The translations under genes were made by a program, and so were the position numbers. Below the pieces are notes generated by a model. The model saw only the letters and a list, made by a program, of their open reading frames with translations. It ran no database searches and was not told where the DNA came from. A DNA stretch of 20,268 nt from Bacteroidota bacterium (GTDB taxonomy: Bacteria > Spirochaetota > Spirochaetia > JABMQR01), in the NCBI GenBank assembly GCA_013202335.1, contig JABMQR010000153.1, positions 1 to 20,268 on the forward strand, given 5' to 3'. Below are positions 14,098 through 20,191 of this stretch, one piece after another. Numbering within the stretch: the stretch's first letter is position 1; each line of letters begins with the position of its first letter.

Positions 14098-15204
14098 TCA
14101 CCCTTTTTCCATTTGTGCAGGCATGGTCAGCTGCAAATCATCGGCAATACCGGAAAGACGATCCCACACCTTTTCCGGTACTGGTATCCCAACACGTTCA
14201 CACAACTGTTCATGCTCAAACTCTTTAAGTCCGGCATAATAGACACGATCCTGACCTGTAGCCGGTTCGGCATTACGCAGCTCCGAAAGCAGCACATCCA
14301 TAGCCGCACGAAACTCCTCCGGTTTCCGAAACAGATCAATTTTAATCGCCGCAAAAAAGTGACAGACACGGGCAGAAGTTTCTGCACTATCCTTCACTGT
14401 CTTCCCAAAAGTACCACCGGATGTAACTGCCGTTAAAATATCGACCAGTACACCCAGCCCAAAACCTTTATGGCCACCAAACGCCTCACCTCTTCCGCCA
14501 AGAGGAAGAATTCCGCCGCCGGCCTGATACAGCATATCTTTTAACAGTGATTCGGCATCCTGCGTATCCAGCCCCTCAGTATTTACCGCCCAACCGTCCG
14601 GAAGAGGCTTTCCTTCACGTTCGTAGGTCTCAACTTTACCCCGTGTAACGACCGTTGTGGCCATATCCAGTACAAACGGAGGCTGATCCATAGCCGGAAC
14701 TGCAACCGCAATCGGATTGGTCCCGAACATCGCCTCTTTACCGAACGTCGGAACTCCAAGCGCTGCCGTATTTGTCATAACTATACCGATCATATCCTCG
14801 GGTACTGCCATAAGGGCATAGTAGCCGGCGATGCCAAAGTGATTTGAATCGCGAACCGAAGCCGCCGCAAATCCGCTCTGTTTTGCGGTTTCAACAACCT
14901 CCTGCATAACCCGTTTACTCAGGCTAAGGCCTATTCCGCCTTTTGCATCTAGGACAAAAGAAATCGGTGTTCGGTGCACAACTTCGCTTTCGGTAACCGG
15001 CAGCATAATCCCCGCTGTTATGCCGTTCACATAGCGCCAGAGTCGTGCAACTCCATGACTCCCGATACCCCGGGCATCCGCTGCAACCAAAATTTCCGCT
15101 GAATCCTTTGCCTGTGCTTCCGGCATCCCTAATTTTTTAAAAACCTGCGTACATAAATTCTCAAGGTCTTCTCTTTTTACTCGTATATCACCTGTTTCAG
15201 CCAT
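14098..15204 (-). CDS. Ldh2-family NAD(P)-dependent 2-hydroxyacid dehydrogenase
   Basis: This 368-residue oxidoreductase of the malate/L-lactate dehydrogenase (type 2; YlbC/YiaK/ComC) family has a fold unrelated to classical lactate dehydrogenases. Visible motifs are DARGIGSHGVARL (43-55) with the catalytic-type His50, VRDSNHFGIAGYY (118-129), FGTNPIAVAVP (160-170) for the nucleotide, and HKGFGLGVLVDIL near the centre. Substrates in the family include malate, sulfolactate, 2,3-diketogulonate and ureidoglycolate; the sequence does not settle which applies here. AGGAG lies six bases before the ATG, and the gene overlaps the preceding UroD-like gene by 8 bp. It is last in the aminotransferase/UroD operon. 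Confidence 0.9.
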   Translation of the reverse strand: MAETGDIRVKREDLENLCTQVFKKLGMPEAQAKDSAEILVAADARGIGSHGVARLWRYVNGITAGIMLPVTESEVVHRTPISFVLDAKGGIGLSLSKRVMQEVVETAKQSGFAAASVRDSNHFGIAGYYALMAVPEDMIGIVMTNTAALGVPTFGKEAMFGTNPIAVAVPAMDQPPFVLDMATTVVTRGKVETYEREGKPLPDGWAVNTEGLDTQDAESLLKDMLYQAGGGILPLGGRGEAFGGHKGFGLGVLVDILTAVTSGGTFGKTVKDSAETSARVCHFFAAIKIDLFRKPEEFRAAMDVLLSELRNAEPATGQDRVYYAGLKEFEHEQLCERVGIPVPEKVWDRLSGIADDLQLTMPAQMEKG

Positions 15205-16315
15205 GTAATGCTCCTGTCATAGCCAGTATATTTTCTGGGGGTGTACCCGGCTGGATACAGTGCGTGGTCGTAAATACAAACCCGCCATCTTTCCCAAGTA
15301 GATCAATAGTTTTCTTTACATCATCAGCGATTTCCTGAGGAGTTCCTGTCTGCAGCAGCTCGGTATCACAGCCTGCTCCCCATATAGTCAAATCCCTGCC
15401 AAATTCCCTCTTAATCCGCCCCGGATCCATTCCGGCAGCCGATCGCTGGATAGGATGAAGAATCTCCACCCCGGCTTCCAGAAGATCGGGAATAAGGGGA
15501 TAGACGGCTCCGCAGCTGTGAAAGATTGTCTGCATACCCCGGCTTTTGATATATGAGATGAGCCGCTTCTGATACGGGTAGATCATCTCAAGGTAGACAT
15601 CCCGTGAAAACATCAGGCTCTGCTGTGTGGCAAGGTCGTCGGTCAGCAAAATGCCCGTAATATAGTCGCCCACAGCATCAAACAGCACCTTATATCCCTC
15701 TATCTGATGTTGAAGAACTCGTTCCATATAGCGGTGAACCCAAGCTTTTTCCAGCATCATATCAACAAGGAAATGCTCCAGCCCACGCAGGTACCATGCA
15801 CGTTCAAACAAACCTGCACCAATCTGATCAGAAAAGAGTGCTGAATCATGTTCTGTATAGAGTTTTGCTGCTGAAATCTGCAGTTTTACCGCCATCTCAG
15901 GGGTGATAAGCGGTTTCCACTTTCTTGCAAGGATTTCACTATACTCAAGTTCAGCAAACGGATTACTGGCAAGTTCGTAATAGAGCGACCCGTGTTTCCG
16001 CCGCCAGGGAACATCCCAGGCATCAACAAACAATTGATCCTTTCCATCAACCTGCCAGCAGTCATCCGGCATATATCGTACAAATTCCGTATCCACCCCA
16101 AGAAGCTGTCTGACCGGTTCTTCCATATCAGCATGGGACCGCAGAAAGCAGCTGGTGTCGGTGGTTATTCCCAGATGATCCTTCAATGCCTGATACGTTT
16201 CGACTTCAATGGCCGAAGAGCGGCTGGACTGATCATACGGTACTCTATCCGGTTCTTTATGTAATAGTGCCTGAGCAACTCTGTCCCTACCGGTTACTAT
16301 TTGATTTTTACTCAT
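15197..16315 (-). CDS. UroD/MtaA-like protein 1 of 3
   Basis: This 372-residue protein of the uroporphyrinogen decarboxylase family more closely resembles the corrinoid/CoM methyltransferase branch (MtaA/MtbA/CmuA). The zinc-binding H-x-C at 266-268 (FHSCGAVYPLIPDL) and a third ligand Cys353 (THCIQPGTPPENI) are both present, as in methyltransferases. The family N-terminal TGRDRVAQAL is at 8-17. The expected role is methyl transfer to or from a small thiol or corrinoid protein. However, no corrinoid-binding protein is encoded in this window, so another reaction is possible. It starts with an ATGA overlap with the previous gene. Confidence 0.85.
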   Translation of the reverse strand: MSKNQIVTGRDRVAQALLHKEPDRVPYDQSSRSSAIEVETYQALKDHLGITTDTSCFLRSHADMEEPVRQLLGVDTEFVRYMPDDCWQVDGKDQLFVDAWDVPWRRKHGSLYYELASNPFAELEYSEILARKWKPLITPEMAVKLQISAAKLYTEHDSALFSDQIGAGLFERAWYLRGLEHFLVDMMLEKAWVHRYMERVLQHQIEGYKVLFDAVGDYITGILLTDDLATQQSLMFSRDVYLEMIYPYQKRLISYIKSRGMQTIFHSCGAVYPLIPDLLEAGVEILHPIQRSAAGMDPGRIKREFGRDLTIWGAGCDTELLQTGTPQEIADDVKKTIDLLGKDGGFVFTTTHCIQPGTPPENILAMTGALHG

Positions 16316-17373
16316 TTACACCTGCTTATATCAAAGTCGCGTGCGGTCCGGAGAACTGCATGCATATTCTCGCTGGGGGTCTTCATTGAGACCTCACAGC
16401 CGGTGCCCAGGATATATTTTCCCGGAAGTGCTGTGTTCAGGCAATCGCGTGCCTCCGTCCCCACCTGCTCCGGGGTACCGAATAAAAGCGTCCCGGAAGG
16501 GTTCAAATTCCCGATAAGTGCTGCACGGTCACCAATAATTCTCTTTGCTTCGGCAAGTGAAGCCGCGTGATCGATGACAATAATATCTGCCTCCGTCCCC
16601 ACATAATCTTCAAACACCTGCGTATTGTTACCGCAAATATGGAGCAGGGCTGCTGCATCATGTCTGGTGCAGGCAGGCTTCATGCGCCGGAAAAATTCTC
16701 GTTCATAGGGAAAAACATATTTTCTATACATTTCAGGTGATATCACCTGTAGGGAGGCAAGTGAATCTGCAAGCTGAATGATGGTTGCTCCTGCCTCCAA
16801 CTGGGCGGTGGCAAATCCAATCAGGGTCTCCAGTCCAAGGGTAAATATCCGATCGAGTGCCTCAGCATGATCGGCAAGTTCCATATCAGTTTCAGCCATC
16901 CAGAGAAGCAGCCGTTCAATTCCGCATAGATGTCCCGCAAAAACAAAGGGGCCTGTCCCGCAGCCGCGAACTGCCGCTTTTTCACCGACTTTAGCCCGTA
17001 TTCCGGCAATCGCATCAATATAGACCGGCATTCGTCCATCTTTTTTTGGATCTACCGGTTCAAGTTTGAAGATATCCGTCGGTTTTTTAATTACCGTATC
17101 CAGGAGCACCGGCATTGTATCTTCATCATGTGCTACCGGAGCTCCGAAAGCCTCAGCCATATAGTAATTATCGGACTGAACCACGATGACATCCTGCTGA
17201 AACGTCTCCCAGGCAGCCATCTGTGCTTTAACCATATTTTCAGATTTCATGTAACAGTCTGAAAGGCTCATCCCGGCTGCCTTAATGGCAAAATTACCCA
17301 TATACGGAGCAGCAGCAGGATAATCGACGGGAAGCCCCCGTACGCTGTTCAGAATACGATCCCTTCCAGTCAC
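16312..17373 (-). CDS. UroD/MtaA-like protein 2 of 3
   Basis: This 353-residue UroD-family protein has H-x-C at 245-247 (LLHICGNNT) and the third cysteine at 326 (GTGCEVSMKTPSENM), so the zinc site looks complete. I chose the GTG at 17373 (VTGRDRIL). The N-terminal TGR-x-R matches its two paralogues, the GTG overlaps the preceding stop as GTGA, and AGAGG lies six bases upstream. A longer reading from a TTG at 17436 would add 21 residues encoded only by the palindromic element. The ribosome-binding site belongs to that element (GGGACCAGAGG, a variant of the conserved 10-mer). Two exact GGGACGGAGG copies lie near the 3' end of the gene, both in the G-T-E-A frame. The substrate is unknown. Confidence 0.85.
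   Translation of the reverse strand: MTGRDRILNSVRGLPVDYPAAAPYMGNFAIKAAGMSLSDCYMKSENMVKAQMAAWETFQQDVIVVQSDNYYMAEAFGAPVAHDEDTMPVLLDTVIKKPTDIFKLEPVDPKKDGRMPVYIDAIAGIRAKVGEKAAVRGCGTGPFVFAGHLCGIERLLLWMAETDMELADHAEALDRIFTLGLETLIGFATAQLEAGATIIQLADSLASLQVISPEMYRKYVFPYEREFFRRMKPACTRHDAAALLHICGNNTQVFEDYVGTEADIIVIDHAASLAEAKRIIGDRAALIGNLNPSGTLLFGTPEQVGTEARDCLNTALPGKYILGTGCEVSMKTPSENMHAVLRTARDFDISRCK
16452..16461 (-). repeat. GGGACGGAGG copy inside UroD-like gene 2 (first)
   Basis: An exact 10-mer on the coding strand, read as VGTEAR. It lies 138 bases from the next copy in the same gene and the same frame. Confidence 0.8.
16590..16599 (-). repeat. GGGACGGAGG copy inside UroD-like gene 2 (second)
   Basis: An exact 10-mer on the coding strand, read as VGTEAD, shortly after the HICG motif. 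Confidence 0.8.
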
Positions 17374-18698
17374 ACTAAACCTCTGGTCCCTGGACCAAAT
17401 GCCAAAGGCATATGGTCTTGGGAGTTGCTTTGGCAACTGCGGGATTTGTCGTCGGACAAGTCCTCTGTCCCTGGATCAAGCTTCGCTTGTTCTGGGCAGT
17501 TGCCAAAGCAACTGCGGTTTTGATAGGTCCCCAATTTCTTTGCCTGTTCAATAAAATGGTAGACATTTTCAACTGGAATTCCTTTGTGAAAAGAGTGGTC
17601 GGTTGCAAGAATTAGTCCGCCATTTGATCCTGCTGATTTGATAACGGCAGCTATTGCTTCGTCAATATCTTCTTTTCGTTTTGAAGTCATTACTGTGGTG
17701 GCATCCACATTACCGATCAAAGTCCATTTATCACCAAACCGCTCTTTCACTGAGGTAATATCCATGCCTGCATGAGACTGAAGATTGTTTAACCCATCTA
17801 TTCCTCCAGTCCCAGGAACAAATTCCTTTGGAATTAGTTCCTGGCAGTTGCTTTGCAACTGCGGCTGCTGTTGTCGGCCTAAACCTCCGTCCCCATTGTT
17901 TTCGTTGGACATAGCTGCAAGGTCAGGAAGGATAGCTTCAATGTTTCCGCAGGAGTGAAGAATCACCCGCCCCCCTGCTTTTTTCCAGGCAGCACACTGT
18001 CTTTCGAATGCCGGAAGAAAAAATTCCCGCAAGTGGGTCGGCGAAATCATGGTTGAACCATTCATCCCCATATCGTTTGCAATATAGAGCGCATCCACAC
18101 CGGTTTCTATTAGTCTCAGACCAACTTCTGTCCAGTAATCGGTGGATAATTCAACAAGCTTATGAAGAAGTTCAGGGTTTTCGTAAAGAAGCATTGAGAG
18201 AGCAACAAGTCCGCCCGAAACGGCGAGATGACTGAATGCGCTTCGTGATCCTGCAAAAATTGCAATCTCATCACGCTTCCCGGTATGCGCCTCCCGGACT
18301 GCATCTTTCACCGGCTGAAGATCAGTAGGAGTAATTACAGCCTGTGTTTTGAAGTTCTCAGCAAAATCCTCATCAAGAGCAACTTCCTCAATTGCTATGC
18401 CCAGAGGCCAGGATGAACTGGAAACCGTATACTTTACACCGAACCGATCGATAAAAGTAGTATCATCAATCCAGTCCCGTTCCTTTCGAATCAGCGCTGT
18501 ATATGATCCAACCGGCACCATTGCCGCATCAAGTCCCAGCTTTTTTGCCAGTTTGACGGTGGGGGCTCCCTCTGACCAGGGATTTTCCTGACCAAGGCCT
18601 TTCAAAAAGAGTTCAGGATTGTTAGCTACATCGAATACGGGAATCCGATCGACCTTCCGATGATCAAAAGCTGCTAATATTCGTTTTCTTCCCGTCAT
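17370..18698 (-). CDS. UroD/MtaA-like protein 3 of 3, carrying in-frame repeat insertions
   Basis: This 442-residue UroD-family protein begins MTGRKRILAAF and has H-x-C at 248-250 (LHSCGNIEAILPDL). The position of the third zinc cysteine reads TDHSFHKGIPVENV, so that ligand is missing or changed. Two stretches do not belong to the family. Residues 264-298 (including LQSNCQELIPKEFVPGTG) interrupt what would read LAAM-GIDGLNN; residues 393-442 form an extra C-terminal tail with two related segments (SCFGNCPEQAKLDPGTED and SCQSNSQDHMPLAFGPGTRG). Both are translations of the palindromic element; without them the protein is about 357 residues, normal for the family. The ATG at 18698 overlaps the upstream stop (ATGA); an in-frame TTG at 18743 would add 15 repeat-derived residues. 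AAAGGA ten bases upstream, also in a repeat, is the likely ribosome-binding site. Confidence 0.88.
   Translation of the reverse strand: MTGRKRILAAFDHRKVDRIPVFDVANNPELFLKGLGQENPWSEGAPTVKLAKKLGLDAAMVPVGSYTALIRKERDWIDDTTFIDRFGVKYTVSSSSWPLGIAIEEVALDEDFAENFKTQAVITPTDLQPVKDAVREAHTGKRDEIAIFAGSRSAFSHLAVSGGLVALSMLLYENPELLHKLVELSTDYWTEVGLRLIETGVDALYIANDMGMNGSTMISPTHLREFFLPAFERQCAAWKKAGGRVILHSCGNIEAILPDLAAMSNENNGDGGLGRQQQPQLQSNCQELIPKEFVPGTGGIDGLNNLQSHAGMDITSVKERFGDKWTLIGNVDATTVMTSKRKEDIDEAIAAVIKSAGSNGGLILATDHSFHKGIPVENVYHFIEQAKKLGTYQNRSCFGNCPEQAKLDPGTEDLSDDKSRSCQSNSQDHMPLAFGPGTRGLV
17380..17461 (-). repeat. Palindromic element E4 (82-bp tandem unit, first)
   Basis: Begins CCTCTGGTCCC (17380-17390), a one-base-longer variant of the 10-mer. 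Hairpin B arms are GACCAAATGCC and GGCATATGGTC around AAA (one mismatch). Hairpin A is AGTTGC and GCAACT with a TTTG loop of four. The spacer holds TTTGTCGTCGG. It encodes the last part of UroD-like protein 3 and supplies the ribosome-binding site of UroD-like gene 2. Confidence 0.85.
17462..17518 (-). repeat. Palindromic element E5 (tandem to E4)
   Basis: Begins CCTCTGTCCC exactly 82 bp after E4. Hairpin B is shortened to GATCAAGC and GCTTGTTC around TTC. Hairpin A is CAGTTGC and GCAACTG with a CAAA loop, then CGG. It encodes the first half of the C-terminal tail of UroD-like protein 3. Confidence 0.85.
17803..17893 (-). repeat. Palindromic element E6, complete and inside a gene
   Basis: The element is 91 bp, from CCTCCAGTCCC (17803-17813) to CCTCCGTCCC (17884-17893). 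Hairpin B arms GGAACAAATTCC and GGAATTAGTTCC surround TTT. Hairpin A is GCAGTTGC and GCAACTGC around TTT, and the spacer contains TGTTGTCGG. It is the best match to E1. It is read in frame in UroD-like gene 3 without a stop codon. Confidence 0.92.
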
Positions 18699-20059
18699 TG
18701 GAACGAAATCCTTTGGATTTTGTTCTTGGCAGTTGCTTTGCAACTGCGGTTGGTTCTGTCTTTCTGCATCTCATCGATTGATGCTAAAATCGCGTCGGCC
18801 ATATAATCCAGCTGATCCTTAGAGAGGCCGTATACGGGAAGATGGGTAAATTTGTGATAAAAAACATCTTCTGCAACCGGACAGGACAGCTCTTCAGCTT
18901 CCTGATCATACCCAAGCTGTTTCATAATGGAAAATTTGTAGAGCGGAGCAAAGTGCGGGATGGTTGTCACGCTCTTCTCTTTCAGTTTTTCACGCAGCAC
19001 CCGAATGTCAGCACCGGCTTTTTCCGGATCAATCTGCAGGAGATAGAGGTGATACGTTGGTTCACTGCCATCTTTTCCCAGAGGCTGTGTTTTGACTGCA
19101 TCGCACCCGGCCAGCCGTTCATTCAAATAAAGGACATTCCGTTTCCGGATTTCAAGAATTTCATCGTAGCGTTTCATTTGACTGAGCAGCCCGACTGCCT
19201 GAAGTTCGGTGCTGGAGGAGTTGTTTGCGGCAAAATAGCCATCTTTCCCTTCCAGTGCAGTGACGTCATAGAGCCAGTCTTTTATGGCTGTTGACATATC
19301 CAGCCCCAGGAATCTTGCTTTTTTCAGATCTTTCTTGAATGGGAGAGTAGAAACCAATACGCCGCCTTCACCAAAGGAGGTGATGTTTTTTACTTCATGA
19401 AAACTGTATGCACCAAAATGGCCGATTGTCCCCAGTTGTCTTCCTTTATACGTTCCGCCAAATCCATGTGCTGCATCTTCCAGAACTATAAGATCATGTT
19501 TTTCTGCGAGTTCCATTACCGGATCCATGTCAACAGGATATCCGCCAATATGAACGGGAATCACCATCTTCGTGCGATCTGTTATTTTTCGTTCCATGTC
19601 TTTTGGATCCATATTCAGGGTATCCGGATCGACGTCGACAAAGACAACTTTGGCGCCGACAGCCAGAGGATATGCCATGGTTGCTATGAAGGTGATAGCG
19701 GGAATAAGAACTTCATCGCCGGCTTTCAGGTTTGCATACCTAAAAGCGATTTCAAATCCTGCGGTTGCATTTGTAACGAAGGTACTCTCTTCAACGCCAA
19801 GGTACCGGTCAAGCTCCTGTTCCAGCTGCGAGACTTTATCACCGAGGGAAAGTTTACCGGGAGCTTTTCCCACAACGGCCAGCTGTGTCAGTGCCACTTT
19901 AACTTTTGCCAGAGCTTCGGTGTAGGTTTCACCCTCTCCCTGCATCAGAAATTCCACGACATCCAGAATGTCTTCTGCGGAATAGTTCTCTCCAACTGCT
20001 GCCCAGGGTACTGCTGAAGATCCTGTATTATAACGAAAATCAATAGTTTTTTTACTCAT
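18695..20059 (-). CDS. DegT/DnrJ/EryC1/StrS-family PLP aminotransferase
   Basis: This 454-residue fold-type I PLP enzyme belongs to the sugar aminotransferase/dehydratase family. Asp195 and His198 in VLEDAAHGFGG contact the cofactor. Lys224 in SFHEVKNITSFGEGG is the expected Schiff-base lysine. NATAGFEIAF (97-106) corresponds to the usual S-G-T-x-A phosphate-binding region. The N-terminus is longer than usual: about 45 residues (30-75), mostly helical, precede the typical G-x-x-V-x-x-L-E-x-E-L segment. The last 18 or so residues (from NRSCKATAKN) are encoded by palindromic element E7 and are unlikely to be native. AAAAAAGGAG lies about six bases before the ATG. First gene of the operon, with a 25-bp leader motif shared with the permease unit. 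Likely role: amination or deamination of a keto-sugar; substrate unknown. Confidence 0.9.
   Translation of the reverse strand: MSKKTIDFRYNTGSSAVPWAAVGENYSAEDILDVVEFLMQGEGETYTEALAKVKVALTQLAVVGKAPGKLSLGDKVSQLEQELDRYLGVEESTFVTNATAGFEIAFRYANLKAGDEVLIPAITFIATMAYPLAVGAKVVFVDVDPDTLNMDPKDMERKITDRTKMVIPVHIGGYPVDMDPVMELAEKHDLIVLEDAAHGFGGTYKGRQLGTIGHFGAYSFHEVKNITSFGEGGVLVSTLPFKKDLKKARFLGLDMSTAIKDWLYDVTALEGKDGYFAANNSSSTELQAVGLLSQMKRYDEILEIRKRNVLYLNERLAGCDAVKTQPLGKDGSEPTYHLYLLQIDPEKAGADIRVLREKLKEKSVTTIPHFAPLYKFSIMKQLGYDQEAEELSCPVAEDVFYHKFTHLPVYGLSKDQLDYMADAILASIDEMQKDRTNRSCKATAKNKIQRISFQ
18700..18749 (-). repeat. Palindromic element E7 at the aminotransferase/UroD junction
   Basis: Hairpin B (GGAACGAAATCC and GGATTTTGTTCT around TTT) and hairpin A (CAGTTGC and GCAACTG around TTT) are present, with no flanking 10-mer. 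It encodes the final residues of the aminotransferase. Its CCAAAGG loop region contains the AAAGGA that precedes the next start codon. Confidence 0.88.
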
Positions 20060-20077
20060 AACTGCTCCTTTTTTGGA

Positions 20078-20102
20078 TAGTGTTCAGAAGTGTGCAGGTA
20101 TT
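20078..20102 (-). promoter_or_regulatory. Shared 25-bp leader/operator motif, copy 2 (aminotransferase unit)
   Basis: On + it reads TAGTGTTCAGAAGTGTGC followed by AGGTATT. It differs from 13974-13998 at one position. The 10-base direct repeat is clearest here: GTGTTCAGAA then GTGTGCAGGT. It lies about 19 bases upstream of the start codon, just before the ribosome-binding site. Confidence 0.65.
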
Positions 20103-20191
20103 AATAAACTTGTTACCTAAACCTCTCATTACTCGATAAAACTGAAGTTAGACCTTTCGGGATTTCATCCTAAGTCCTGGTCTACAGTCAC

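Noticed and set aside
17373..17436. Longer start (TTG at 17436) for UroD-like gene 2
   Set aside because: The extra 21 residues are only the translation of the palindromic element. The GTG at 17373 has a ribosome-binding site, a GTGA overlap and the family N-terminus.
18698..18743. Longer start (TTG at 18743) for UroD-like gene 3
   Set aside because: The extension is repeat-derived. The ATG at 18698 overlaps the upstream stop as ATGA and gives the family N-terminus MTGRKRIL.
19397..20017. 206-residue open frame on + opposite the aminotransferase gene
   Set aside because: It is fully antisense to a gene with clear PLP-enzyme motifs, has no ribosome-binding site, and its translation has odd cysteine/phenylalanine-rich composition without any domain.
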